Shown here in pieces: positions 7,683-16,047 of a DNA stretch of 34,385 nucleotides. The notes below the pieces were generated by a model. The model did no database searches. It was given only the letters and a program-made list of their open reading frames with translations, and had not been told where the DNA came from. Position numbers and translations under genes: made by a program. Source of the DNA: Chitinophagaceae bacterium (lineage in GTDB: Bacteria; Bacteroidota; Bacteroidia; Chitinophagales; Chitinophagaceae); the NCBI GenBank assembly GCA_003456175.1, contig DMPB01000099.1, forward strand, positions 1 through 34,385, in the 5' to 3' direction. Numbering within the stretch: position 1 is the stretch's first letter; each line of letters starts with the position of its first letter.

Positions 7683-8387
7683 CTAACTAAATAATCGGAT
7701 TGCAATAAAAAACAACGCCTCGATGAATAACAAATGTATTACGAAATGGTTGGTTTGCCGCAATTGTAACTTAAACATAACAGCTGCTAATAATGCACTA
7801 ATAACATACCAACAAGTGTAATTAAACATCGGAATATCGGCTGTATGCCATTGCCACATACCCAATTGTATTGCTGCCGGCTCCATGATATAATCGAATA
7901 CAACAGTTATAAAAGCAGCATCGAGCACACCCATTATAAACATTAGGTGCTTGTTAAAAGCTACACCAATGGTTTCGTATTTATTGGTGATGTATTGATG
8001 CATCCAAACAGAAATGGTAGTAGCTGCGTATACAGTAACAAACCAATTCACGCCAATTAAAAAAGGAACACCATACAACTTAGGGCCTAACACATTACCA
8101 TAATGATAATCGCCAAAAAGTAAGCCAGTATTTACACCAATCATTTCGGTAATCATTCCTGTTGCAAATGCAATAAACATGAACAACCAGAATGAAAAGT
8201 TTTTTTGTACTTGCGTAAATACAACTAATGCCAGCATGAGCAGCAAGTTCAATGGTGTAGCAGCTTTAAACCAAGCAGCATATGGCGATAGCATACCAAC
8301 TACTCCAAAAAAATGCACTACTAAAGCGATGATGATAGCTATATGCTTGCGCTGTTCAACTGATAAGCTTTTGATGCTTGCCATCAT
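7683..8387 (-). CDS. cruF: CruF-like carotenoid biosynthesis membrane protein (DUF422)
   Basis: The product is a 234-residue multi-pass membrane protein of the carotenoid-biosynthesis DUF422/CruF family. Hydrophobic helices alternate through the chain and the middle carries EMIGVNTGLLFGDYHYG and LYGVPFLIGVNWF, which I associate with this family. CruF enzymes hydrate the psi end of gamma-carotene or lycopene to give 1'-hydroxy products. The frame could start at 8456, but the ATG at 8385-8387 overlaps the crtD stop as ATGA, the usual sign of translational coupling. Sister motif ACTTGCGTAAAT lies at 8209-8220. The hydratase role rests on family membership and the adjacent crtD. Confidence 0.8.
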   Translation of the reverse strand: MMASIKSLSVEQRKHIAIIIALVVHFFGVVGMLSPYAAWFKAATPLNLLLMLALVVFTQVQKNFSFWLFMFIAFATGMITEMIGVNTGLLFGDYHYGNVLGPKLYGVPFLIGVNWFVTVYAATTISVWMHQYITNKYETIGVAFNKHLMFIMGVLDAAFITVVFDYIMEPAAIQLGMWQWHTADIPMFNYTCWYVISALLAAVMFKLQLRQTNHFVIHLLFIEALFFIAIRLFS

Positions 8388-9883
8388 AAGTGCTGATGTT
8401 GCTTTTTGAAATCGTCTGCTATTATTTCTGATGCTATTTTGGCACTTTTTAAGCAAAGCGGTATACCACCACCGGGGTGCACGCTACCACCAACAAAGTA
8501 TAACCCATTAATAGCTTTTGTAAAGTTAGCATGACGTACAAATGCAGCTACTTTACTGTTGCTACTAGTACCATACAAACTACCCATATAACTACCTGTT
8601 TTTGCCTCAATCATAGGCGGTGTTAATACTTCTTCTACTTCTATACAACTTTCTACATCTGTGTTCAGCATACGATTGAGTTTATCAATCACTAGCTTTC
8701 GACATTGCATTTGTAATTCGTTCCAAGGCTGCCCAACATTTGCTGGCACATTCACCATTACAAACCAATTTTCCTTGCCTTCAGGTGCTTGTGTGCCTGG
8801 CTCTAGCTTACTGGTAATATTCACATAAACCGTAGGATCGTTATGTAATTTTTTGTATTGAAAGATACTTGCAAACTCTTGCTGATATTGCTTGCCAAAG
8901 AAAATATTATGTAACTGCAGTTCTGGAAACTGCTTGTTCATTCCCCAATAAAAAATGAATGCACTGCTGCTACGTTCTTGCTTTAAAATTTTCTGAGCCT
9001 TAACAGCATCGCCAATGAGATTTTTATAAGTGAAATACACATCAACGTTGCTTACTATTACATCGGCCATGTCATTCTCACCTTCAACAACCACACCAAC
9101 AGCTTTCCTGTTACTCGTAATAATGCTTTGTACTGGGGTATTAAATGCGAAATGTACTCCTTTTTTTACCGCAAGGTTATACAATGCATAAGTAATAGTT
9201 ATCATACCACCTTTGGGATAAAATGTACCTTCATTATGTTCTAAATGAGGTATCATGGTAAGCATAGCCGGTGCCTTGTAAGGGTTACTACCATTATACG
9301 TTGCAAATCGATTAAATATTTGAACTGCCTCGTTAGATTTGAATGCTTTACTGTTATAACGATGCATACTTTGCAGTAAATAAGAAGCCTTTATTGCAGC
9401 AATGGCTTTTATTATGTTGGCCTTACGCAAGGTAGAACGCTTATGTAGCGAGTAGTTGAGAAATACATTGCCAATATTATTATAGGCAGTATTAGCTTGT
9501 TGTAAATATTGCTTTACTGCTCCTTTGGGTTCGCCTAGTTGTTGATGCACTTCTTCATCAAAGGCTTGTGCATCGCCATAGGCAGTTACTATTTTGCCGT
9601 TTTCAAAAAAATATTTGCAGGCTATAGGTACTTTTTCGTACTTAAAGTATGCTTCGATGGGCTCATTCGCTAATGCAAATAGTTCTTCTATATTTTGTGG
9701 TTGTGTGAAAAGGCTTGGGCCAGCATCGAACATGTAACCATTGCGTTCAAAATAACTCAACTTGCCACCAGGATAGCTGTTTTGTTCGTATACCTTCACT
9801 TGAAAACCATTTACCGCAAGGCGAACGGCGGTAGCCAAGCCTGCTACACCAGCACCAATTATAATGGCTTTTTTTGTTGACAT
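8384..9883 (-). CDS. crtD: CrtD-like carotenoid desaturase (second CrtI-family enzyme)
   Basis: The 499-residue FAD enzyme belongs to the CrtI/CrtD family. The N-terminus carries IIIGAGVAGLATAVRL and a PGGKLSYFERNGYMFDAGPSLF stretch, and the C-terminus has GLYFVGGSVHPGGGIPLCL. It differs clearly from the other CrtI protein at 11322-12821, which has the WYWMPDVFE phytoene-desaturase motif. GPSLFTQPQNIEELF and pairing with a cruF-like gene point to a 1-hydroxycarotenoid 3,4-desaturase. A standard desaturase or an isomerase-like role is the alternative. Exact dispersed motif copies lie at 9165-9176 and 9810-9821, both encoding Leu-Ala-Val, and a near copy lies at 9422-9432. Confidence 0.8.
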   Translation of the reverse strand: MSTKKAIIIGAGVAGLATAVRLAVNGFQVKVYEQNSYPGGKLSYFERNGYMFDAGPSLFTQPQNIEELFALANEPIEAYFKYEKVPIACKYFFENGKIVTAYGDAQAFDEEVHQQLGEPKGAVKQYLQQANTAYNNIGNVFLNYSLHKRSTLRKANIIKAIAAIKASYLLQSMHRYNSKAFKSNEAVQIFNRFATYNGSNPYKAPAMLTMIPHLEHNEGTFYPKGGMITITYALYNLAVKKGVHFAFNTPVQSIITSNRKAVGVVVEGENDMADVIVSNVDVYFTYKNLIGDAVKAQKILKQERSSSAFIFYWGMNKQFPELQLHNIFFGKQYQQEFASIFQYKKLHNDPTVYVNITSKLEPGTQAPEGKENWFVMVNVPANVGQPWNELQMQCRKLVIDKLNRMLNTDVESCIEVEEVLTPPMIEAKTGSYMGSLYGTSSNSKVAAFVRHANFTKAINGLYFVGGSVHPGGGIPLCLKSAKIASEIIADDFKKQHQHL

Positions 9884-9920
9884 AATACCTACTACTGTTT
9901 AGTGAGCAGTAGCTTACTTG

Positions 9921-10442
9921 CTACGCTGGTTGTAAATGTGCTACTAATTTGGGGAATGCAATGTGAAACCACGCAGTGAACTTTTCGGGATGTGATTGCA
10001 ATGCTTCTTGAATGCTATCGACAGACATAAAACAGTAATCCATTACTTCATGTGGATTTGGTTGTATTACTGTATCGTTCGTAATATTAGCAATTAATAC
10101 ATGATCAAATTCGTGTTCAACAAGTCCGTTATCGAAACTCGCTTTGTATGTGAAGCTAAAGACTTTACTTACTTTGGTACTAAAGCCAAGCTCTTCAAAC
10201 AAACGGCGTTCTGCTGCTTCAGTTACAGTTTCATTTTCGCGTGGGTGGCTGCAACAGGCGTTGGTCCATAATGCAGGGCTATGGTATTTTTCTTTAGCAC
10301 GTTGTTGCAATAACATTTCGCCTTTTTCATTGAAAGCGAACACGCTAAAGGCCCTATGCAGTAAGCCTTTGCGGTGAGCTTCCATTTTCTCCATTTGCCC
10401 AATAGGCTCATCGTATTCATTCACCAGTATCACAAACTCCAT
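9921..10442 (-). CDS. idi: Isopentenyl-diphosphate delta-isomerase, type I
   Basis: This enzyme interconverts isopentenyl and dimethylallyl diphosphate, feeding the carotenoid pathway. The 173-residue protein has a Nudix fold with WTNACCSHPRENE (catalytic Cys at about 64), EAAERRLFEELGF (Nudix helix) and HEVMDYCF, the region of the catalytic Glu. LLHRAFSVFAFN near 27-38 is also typical. Length and order match type I Idi. It lies between crtB (16 bases away) and crtD (37 bases away) in the operon, so precursor supply and pigment synthesis are expressed together. Confidence 0.93.
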   Translation of the reverse strand: MEFVILVNEYDEPIGQMEKMEAHRKGLLHRAFSVFAFNEKGEMLLQQRAKEKYHSPALWTNACCSHPRENETVTEAAERRLFEELGFSTKVSKVFSFTYKASFDNGLVEHEFDHVLIANITNDTVIQPNPHEVMDYCFMSVDSIQEALQSHPEKFTAWFHIAFPKLVAHLQPA

Positions 10443-10458
10443 GTACTAAATTTAACCG

Positions 10459-11295
10459 CTATAAAATGTTGAACTGACTGCGTAGGCCTGCTTTAGCAAG
10501 TATAAACGCCTTGCCGTAATTAGGTATGCGTATACGCTCTTCTAAAATACGTTGCGGTTGTACTTTTTTGATTTTCTTGAATAAACTGAGATAATATTTG
10601 TATGCCACATATACACCGAACCTTGCTTTCATGGGTAATTGCAAAATGCCTTCGTAAGCATGATCAAAATCTTTTTGTATATCGGCTTCAATTTCTTGTT
10701 TTTGACGCTCTGTTAGGTTCCCAAAATCGCAGTTGGGGAAATACATACGATCTAGATTTTCTACATCATTCTTTACATCACGTAAAAAATTCACTTTCTG
10801 GAAAGCTGCACCTAAACTTTTTGCACTTGGCTTTAGTTGTTCGTATAAAGCAGTATCGCCTTCACAAAAAACATAGAGGCACATCAACCCCACTACTTCG
10901 GCGCTACCATAAATGTACTCGTTGTAGCCTGCTTCATCGTAAGCACGCTTGCCTAAATCGAGCTCCATACTATGAAAGAAAGCTTCGATCAGATCATGGC
11001 TAATATGATACTGATTAACTGTAAGCTGAAAACTGTGAAGGATAGGGTTTAAACTAATACCTTCTGCAATTGCCTTATATGTTTCAACTTTGAAACGAGC
11101 CAACAAATCGGGCTTATTGTAATCGTGAAAAGTATCTACGATTTCGTCGGCAAAACGTACAAAACCATAAATGTTAAAAATAGGCGTTCTTAAATCTTGA
11201 TGTAATAGCTTAATTGCACTTGAAAAAGAAGTGCTGTATCGCTCTGTAGTAATGCGACTACTCTGCTGACTTACCTCATGAAAAAGCTGCATCAT
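10459..11295 (-). CDS. crtB: Phytoene synthase
   Basis: This enzyme joins two geranylgeranyl diphosphates to make phytoene. The 278-residue protein has both aspartate-rich motifs of the squalene/phytoene synthase family: FVRFADEIVDTF (Asp 50 and 54) and NFLRDVKNDVENLDRMYFP near 170. YSTSFSSAIKLL at 20-31 is the typical N-terminal segment and YGSAEVVGLMCLYVF the middle one. Either of two adjacent ATGs could start it. It is 26 bases downstream of crtI. A degenerate motif copy lies near 10509-10520. Confidence 0.93.
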   Translation of the reverse strand: MMQLFHEVSQQSSRITTERYSTSFSSAIKLLHQDLRTPIFNIYGFVRFADEIVDTFHDYNKPDLLARFKVETYKAIAEGISLNPILHSFQLTVNQYHISHDLIEAFFHSMELDLGKRAYDEAGYNEYIYGSAEVVGLMCLYVFCEGDTALYEQLKPSAKSLGAAFQKVNFLRDVKNDVENLDRMYFPNCDFGNLTERQKQEIEADIQKDFDHAYEGILQLPMKARFGVYVAYKYYLSLFKKIKKVQPQRILEERIRIPNYGKAFILAKAGLRSQFNIL

Positions 11296-11321
11296 AGCTT
11301 TGCAATTTTGAGCTTTAGAAG

Positions 11322-12821
11322 CTAGTTTTTAAAATGTTTTGCTACTTGGTTAGCAACCACCTTTCCACTGATGAGGCTTGGCGGAACACCGGGCCCAGGC
11401 ACTGTTAATTGTCCACTGTAAAAAAGGTTGTTGAGTTTTTTGCTCTTACAAGCAGGTTTTAAAACAGCTGTTTGCAGCAAAGTGTTCGCCAATCCGTAAG
11501 CATTTCCTTTGAAAGCATGGTAATCCTTCACAAAATCACTTTGAGCATAGCTTTTATAATATACCACATGTTCTCGAATAGATTGACCAAGTCGGTCTTC
11601 CATTCGCTGCATAATTTGGTCGAAATATTGCTTACGCAAATCTTCTGTATCGCCTGTAAGCCCCGTAGCAACCGGAATTAACAAAAACAGATTTTCGTGC
11701 CCTTCGGGTGCTACGTTATTATCGGTAACGCTGGTTGCACTTACGTAAAAGAGTGGATTGGTTGGCCACTTTTTAGTAGTATAAATTTCTGTTCCATGCA
11801 CTCCAAAATCGGTATCGAAGAATAAGCTATGGTGCAATATGTTGCTAATTCGTTTATTCACTCCAACATAGTACAATAGGCAACTAGGAGCCATTACTCT
11901 GCTATCCCAATATGCCTGTGAATACATACGATATTCGGGGGTTAGTACCTCTTGATCAATATGGGCATAATCGGCACTAGCTACCACTACATCGGCTGTA
12001 TGCGTAGCTGTACAATCGCAAGTTGCATTATAGGTTGTAACCGCTGTGATGCGATTATTTTTACCGTAAGTAAAAGTTTTAACTTCCTCCTCAAACAAAA
12101 ATTGCACACCGAGTGAAGTTGCTAGTTGATGCATTGCTTGAACAATCGCATACATACCGCCTTTTGGATACCAAGTACCACCTTTAATGTCGGCGTAATT
12201 CATTAAACTATAGAGTGCAGGTGTTTTTTCAGGAAGTGCTCCCAAAAAAAGTACAGGAAACTCCATCAACTGCTGTAGGTATGGGTGTTTGAAATGTGCT
12301 TTAACATGGTTTTTCATGTTAGTGAATACATCGAGCTTAAACAACCCTTTCACTAGTTCTACATCTGCAAATTCAAGCAATGACTGACCAGGTTTATACA
12401 CTAACTTCTGGATACCCACTTTGTATTTGTAAGCAGCTTCATGCATGAACGCATCTAAACGGCTAGCACTACCGGATTCAATTTTTTCAAAGACTTGCTG
12501 CAATGAGTGGTAATTGGCAGGCACATCCATCACCTCATTGTTAGGCCAATAAATCCTATAAGACGGATCTAAACGATGCAATTCGTAATAATCGCTAACG
12601 TGTTTGCCAAAATCGTTGAAAAAAGATTCGAAAACGTCTGGCATCCAGTACCAACTTGGTCCCATATCGAAGGTAAAACCTTCGGCTTGCAGTTTTCTGG
12701 CTCTGCCGCCAGGTTGGTTATGTTTTTCAACAATGGTTACCTGATACCCAGCTTTAGCTAGATAACATGCGGTAGACATGCCAGCGAAGCCGGCACCTAT
12801 TATGATAACTTTTTGGGGCAT
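11322..12821 (-). CDS. crtI: Phytoene desaturase
   Basis: This FAD-dependent enzyme converts phytoene to lycopene at the membrane. The 499-residue protein has VIIIGAGFAGMSTACYLA at the N-terminus. The segment PGGRARKLQAEGFTFDMGPS followed by WYWMPDVFE is characteristic of Bacteroidota CrtI. GGTWYPKGGMYAIVQ is in the middle and FYSGQLTVPGPGVPPSLISG near the end. It is the first enzyme gene after the sigma factor and lies next to crtB, the usual pairing. A one-mismatch motif copy (12060-12071) and a sister copy (11740-11749) fall in reading frames different from those in other genes. Confidence 0.93.
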   Translation of the reverse strand: MPQKVIIIGAGFAGMSTACYLAKAGYQVTIVEKHNQPGGRARKLQAEGFTFDMGPSWYWMPDVFESFFNDFGKHVSDYYELHRLDPSYRIYWPNNEVMDVPANYHSLQQVFEKIESGSASRLDAFMHEAAYKYKVGIQKLVYKPGQSLLEFADVELVKGLFKLDVFTNMKNHVKAHFKHPYLQQLMEFPVLFLGALPEKTPALYSLMNYADIKGGTWYPKGGMYAIVQAMHQLATSLGVQFLFEEEVKTFTYGKNNRITAVTTYNATCDCTATHTADVVVASADYAHIDQEVLTPEYRMYSQAYWDSRVMAPSCLLYYVGVNKRISNILHHSLFFDTDFGVHGTEIYTTKKWPTNPLFYVSATSVTDNNVAPEGHENLFLLIPVATGLTGDTEDLRKQYFDQIMQRMEDRLGQSIREHVVYYKSYAQSDFVKDYHAFKGNAYGLANTLLQTAVLKPACKSKKLNNLFYSGQLTVPGPGVPPSLISGKVVANQVAKHFKN

Positions 12822-12849
12822 TTATGGTTAGAAAGTTAAACAAATTCTG

Positions 12850-13350
12850 TTAATGTCTTTGAATTTGATTTTTCAACAGCTTTCTCGCGAAGTGGATACG
12901 GCTTTTTATGGTACCTAAAGGCTCATCTAACATCTCTGCAATTTCATTGTACTTGAAACCATCGAAGTACAACAGAAACGGACTCTTAAAAATTTCAGGC
13001 AGTTGGTGAATAGCTGCATGAATTTCTTTCATATTAATGTTGCTAACGGCTGCATTGTTCGTAAGCAACTGCGTTTGGTTGATTAGAAAATCGTTGGGAG
13101 TACTATCGAAAATAGTATTTTGTTTAGCCTTTCTACGATAGTTATTGATGAAAATATTACGCATGATGGTGTACAACCATGCCTTAATATTGGTGCCAAC
13201 ATTATATTTTTCTTGATTCGCCATGGCACGATACAGCGTTTCTTGGAACAAGTCTTTCGCTGCTTCGCTGTCACGTGTTAATGTGATAGCAAATGGCTTT
13301 AAAAACTCTGCATTGTTCAACAACATTTGGTTAAATTCAACGGTTGACAT
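12850..13350 (-). CDS. ECF-type RNA polymerase sigma factor
   Basis: The 166-residue protein has sigma region 2 at about 10-75 (AAKDLFQETLYRAMANQEKY, then IKAWLYTIMRNIFINNYRRKAK). Region 4 is at about 105-160 (IHQLPEIFKSPFLLYFDGFKYNEIAEML, then GTIKSRIHFARKLL). Regions 1.1 and 3 are absent, which defines the ECF group. It is the first gene of the carotenoid operon, 28 bases before crtI. It may switch on this operon, possibly with a signal relayed by the MerR protein upstream. No anti-sigma gene is adjacent. Confidence 0.88.
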   Translation of the reverse strand: MSTVEFNQMLLNNAEFLKPFAITLTRDSEAAKDLFQETLYRAMANQEKYNVGTNIKAWLYTIMRNIFINNYRRKAKQNTIFDSTPNDFLINQTQLLTNNAAVSNINMKEIHAAIHQLPEIFKSPFLLYFDGFKYNEIAEMLDEPLGTIKSRIHFARKLLKNQIQRH

Positions 13351-13472
13351 GACGAATGATGTTTAATTAATTATTGCACTAAGTTAAACACAAATTTTAC
13401 TCGCCACCAAATATTTGTTTAAGATTTTGCTAAAAAGTCCAAACAAAAAAACATTGCACAGACTAACACGAA

Positions 13473-13504
13473 AAAAGCGTATCGCTTTTGTACGATACGC
13501 TTTT
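13473..13504 (-). terminator. Hairpin terminator after the MerR gene
   Basis: A perfect 12-base stem (AAAAGCGTATCG at 13473-13484, CGATACGCTTTT at 13493-13504) has an eight-base loop and is flanked by T or A runs, so it could work in both directions. It separates the MerR gene from the sigma factor, implying that the carotenoid operon has its own promoter in 13351-13472. I could not identify that promoter. Confidence 0.8.
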
Positions 13505-13506
13505 CA

Positions 13507-13517
13507 TTTACGTAAGT
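13507..13517. repeat. Sister form of the dispersed motif, intergenic (TTTACGTAAGT)
   Basis: An exact copy of the sister motif TTTACGYAAGT lies two bases beyond the terminator hairpin and nine bases from the MerR stop codon. It is one of ten exact copies in the window. Confidence 0.6.
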
Positions 13518-13525
13518 GAGTTTAT

Positions 13526-14404
13526 CTATAAAGCTGAAATGTATTCCATAACTTCCGACAGTGTTTTTTTGAACTCAATGTTCGACGGCAACTGCTTTTT
13601 ATATCCTTGCGTTAATTGCCCTGAAATAATAATTTTATGATTTGGTATTTTTAAATGAATATTATTCAGGAAACGCTCTAGATTAAAATTCTGCGCTACT
13701 GACGTAAGGTGCGTATACAGTACATCGGGACTCTTGAGCTTAGCCACATATTCAATATCTTTTATAGGTGCATTTGCACCAATATATAACACCTTAATGC
13801 CCCTGCTCTTAAGCAAATAATACATGAACAATAAACCTAATTCATGATGTTCACCTTCCGGTAAAAAGAGGAGTAATGTTTTATTGATTTGAATATGACT
13901 AACGGTACTTTCAATACCAACAATGAGCTTCTGCCGAATGATGTTGGTAACCAAATGTTCTTGTGCTGGGTTCACATGGTTGGTGATCCAAAGTATACCA
14001 ATACGCTCTAAGAAAGGGAAAATAATCTGGGTGATTGCCTTTTCAACCCCTTTGGCCATGATATAGTTATCGAGTGTTGCTTCAAAACGCTCGATTTCTA
14101 AATCTATCATATGTTGAATGAGCTCGTTGACAATACGTTCTTGCTGTGCCTGTGTTTGGCTTAGAGAAAACGTTTTGTCTTTGATTTCATCCACCGACAT
14201 CCTGTCGATATGGGAAATTTTAAAGCCATACTTATTTAGAAGAGCAATATTGAGGATCATTTTAAGCTCTTCGTTGGTATAATAGCGAATATTAGTATCG
14301 GTTCGCTGCGGCTTTAAAAAAGTATAACGCTGCTCCCAAATACGTATGGTATGGGCTTTTATACCGGTAAGATTTTCAAGGTCTTTTATGGTAAATGCGT
14401 TCAT
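13526..14404 (-). CDS. MerR-family regulator with cobalamin-binding domain (CarH/CarA-like)
   Basis: The 292-residue protein has a MerR winged helix at 1-70 (IKDLENLTGIKAHTIRIWEQRY, then NIRYYTNEEL). A B12-binding cap domain lies at about 88-165 and a cobalamin-binding fold at about 175-290. The cap has the Wx9EH signature (Trp139, Glu149, His150). The fold has ExHxxG (Glu185, His187, Gly190), so His187 would be the lower cobalt ligand. The residue after Trp139 is Ile, where the light sensor CarH of Thermus has the His that caps the upper face. CarH and CarA are known repressors of carotenoid genes. Position beside the crt operon fits that role here, but regulation by light is not shown. Confidence 0.87.
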   Translation of the reverse strand: MNAFTIKDLENLTGIKAHTIRIWEQRYTFLKPQRTDTNIRYYTNEELKMILNIALLNKYGFKISHIDRMSVDEIKDKTFSLSQTQAQQERIVNELIQHMIDLEIERFEATLDNYIMAKGVEKAITQIIFPFLERIGILWITNHVNPAQEHLVTNIIRQKLIVGIESTVSHIQINKTLLLFLPEGEHHELGLLFMYYLLKSRGIKVLYIGANAPIKDIEYVAKLKSPDVLYTHLTSVAQNFNLERFLNNIHLKIPNHKIIISGQLTQGYKKQLPSNIEFKKTLSEVMEYISAL

Positions 14405-14472
14405 ACTTGATAAAACACGTGTTATACAATAATTGTTTAGTAACTACTGTTGCTACCTCGTTAAAGTAATTA

Positions 14473-14503
14473 CAAAGCTATAAATATTGTGTAAGTATAC
14501 AAC
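14473..14503 (-). promoter_or_regulatory. Promoter of the MerR gene
   Basis: On the minus strand GTTG (14500-14503) is followed by 19 bases and TAGCTTTG (14473-14480). This fits the Bacteroidota TTTG/TAnnTTTG pattern with ideal spacing. The start codon is 68 bases downstream of the -7 element. Confidence 0.55.
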
Positions 14504-14527
14504 TTATGCTCGTGTAATACTTACACA
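14488..14527. promoter_or_regulatory. Probable operator: 11-base inverted repeat over the MerR promoter
   Basis: TGTGTAAGTAT (14488-14498) and ATACTTACACA (14517-14527) form a perfect inverted repeat spaced by 18 bases. The first arm lies entirely in the spacer between the -33 and -7 elements, where MerR-type proteins usually bind. A tandem repeat of ATGTACA (14527-14540) follows directly. Autoregulation by the MerR protein is the simplest reading. Confidence 0.5.
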
Positions 14528-14549
14528 TGTACAATGTACAGAACGAAAA

Positions 14550-14578
14550 AACCCTAGTTTGTTCTACAAACTAGGGTT
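14550..14578 (-). terminator. Hairpin terminator of the polysaccharide operon
   Basis: A perfect 12-base stem (AACCCTAGTTTG at 14550-14561, CAAACTAGGGTT at 14567-14578) has a five-base loop and is followed by a T-run on the minus strand. It lies 19 bases after the rmlA stop codon. Confidence 0.85.
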
Positions 14579-14597
14579 AAAATAATTTTAAACTTTT

Positions 14598-15455
14598 TTA
14601 TTTCAAGGAGCGTAAATAAGCTCCATAACCACTTTTTTGGTATTCGTCGGCTAGTTTTAGCAGCTGTTCCCTATTAATGAATCCCATTCTGTAGGCAACT
14701 TCTTCAATACAGCCAATTTTTTGACCTTGTCGTTTTTCAATCACCCTTACAAACTCCGTTGCATCGCTTAAGCTATCAAAAGTACCAGTATCAAGCCATG
14801 CAACACCCCTATTCATGACACCCACTTGTAGCTTACCACGTTCGAGGTATACTTTGTTCACATCCGTAATTTCATACTCACCCCTTGCACTAGGGGGAAT
14901 ACTTTTTGCAATACTTACAACATCGTTATCGTAAAAATAAAGGCCCGGTACGGCGAAGTTAGACTTTGGCTTTGTTGGCTTTTCTTCTAAGGAAACAGCT
15001 TTTAAGTTTTCATCAAACTCAACCACACCATAACGTTCGGGGTCGCTTACTTCATAAGCAAATACCGCGGCACCTTCTATATCGTTGAAGCTTTGCACCA
15101 ACTTACTGAAGCCCGCACCGTAAAAAATATTATCGCCAAGAATTAGTGCTACTTTATCGCTACCTACGAATGATTCGCCAATTACAAATGCTTGTGCTAG
15201 TCCGTTAGGTACAGCTTGTACTGCGTATGAGAAACTACAGCCAACACTACTACCATCCCCTAGTAACTTCTGAAACTGAGCACTATCTTCTGGTGTAGTG
15301 ATAATGAGAATGTCTTTAATACCAGCCAACATTAATATGCTTAGCGGATAATAAATCATGGGTTTATCATACACAGGCATTATTTGCTTACTAATACCTT
15401 TAGTGATGGGATATAGGCGAGTGCCAGAACCACCGGCGAGAATAATTCCTTTCAT
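14598..15455 (-). CDS. rmlA: Glucose-1-phosphate thymidylyltransferase
   Basis: This enzyme makes dTDP-glucose from dTTP and glucose-1-phosphate. The 285-residue protein has the nucleotidyltransferase signature [22 protein letters not shown] at its start and KPMIYYPLS. It also has [10 protein letters not shown] with the metal-binding Asp, EEKPTKPKS, and GVAWLDTGT near residue 220. Length and motifs match RmlA/RfbA of the short form. It is the last gene of the operon, six bases after rmlC and just before a strong terminator. Confidence 0.93.
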   Translation of the reverse strand: MKGIILAGGSGTRLYPITKGISKQIMPVYDKPMIYYPLSILMLAGIKDILIITTPEDSAQFQKLLGDGSSVGCSFSYAVQAVPNGLAQAFVIGESFVGSDKVALILGDNIFYGAGFSKLVQSFNDIEGAAVFAYEVSDPERYGVVEFDENLKAVSLEEKPTKPKSNFAVPGLYFYDNDVVSIAKSIPPSARGEYEITDVNKVYLERGKLQVGVMNRGVAWLDTGTFDSLSDATEFVRVIEKRQGQKIGCIEEVAYRMGFINREQLLKLADEYQKSGYGAYLRSLK

Positions 15456-15460
15456 GATTG

Positions 15461-16021
15461 TTAGTATTGGTTGAGCTGCTCCATTACAGCAGCCAGATTA
15501 GGATTTTGCTTGTCTTTATCCGATAAAATTAACTCAGAAGCGGGCAATTTCCAATCAATATTCAATGCAGGGTCATTAAACATTAACCCACCTTCAGCTG
15601 CCTTATTGTACACATTATCGCACTTGTAAAAGAAAGTTGCAACATTGCTTAGTACCACAAAGCCATGAGCAAAACCACGTGGAACGAATAGCTGCTTTTT
15701 ATTATCGGCAGTAAGCTCTAAAGCAACATGCTGCCCGAATGTGGGAGAGCCTTTACGAATGTCTACAGCAATATCTAATACCGCACCTTCTAATACGCGT
15801 ACCAACTTTGCTTGTGCAGCATCGCCCCATTGGAAGTGGAGACCTCTTAAAACACCTTTAACGGAGCGACTTTGATTGTCTTGCACAAAATGTACATTAA
15901 GTCCTGTAGCATTATTGAATTTATGCTCATGAAAACTCTCGAAAAAATAACCTCTATCGTCGGCAAATACAGTATCGTGAACGATAAAACAATCTGCTAA
16001 ATGGGTGGCTTCAATTTTCAT
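15461..16021 (-). CDS. rmlC: dTDP-4-dehydrorhamnose 3,5-epimerase
   Basis: This enzyme epimerises dTDP-4-keto-6-deoxyglucose at C3 and C5. The 186-residue cupin protein has [30 protein letters not shown] with the catalytic His, [13 protein letters not shown], and [14 protein letters not shown], all family hallmarks. It lies between rmlB and rmlA. It makes the rhamnose precursor, but the reductase needed for the last step (RmlD) is not encoded in this window. Confidence 0.92.
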   Translation of the reverse strand: MKIEATHLADCFIVHDTVFADDRGYFFESFHEHKFNNATGLNVHFVQDNQSRSVKGVLRGLHFQWGDAAQAKLVRVLEGAVLDIAVDIRKGSPTFGQHVALELTADNKKQLFVPRGFAHGFVVLSNVATFFYKCDNVYNKAAEGGLMFNDPALNIDWKLPASELILSDKDKQNPNLAAVMEQLNQY

Positions 16022-16047
16022 ATAACTATAACTACTTGAGCTGTGAT

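Noticed and set aside
13351..13472. Promoter for the sigma factor operon
   Set aside because: A promoter is expected here, but the best candidates (TAAAATTTG, ATATTTG) have wrong spacing. The direct repeat ATTGCAC (13373-13379 and 13453-13459) is too short to call an operator.
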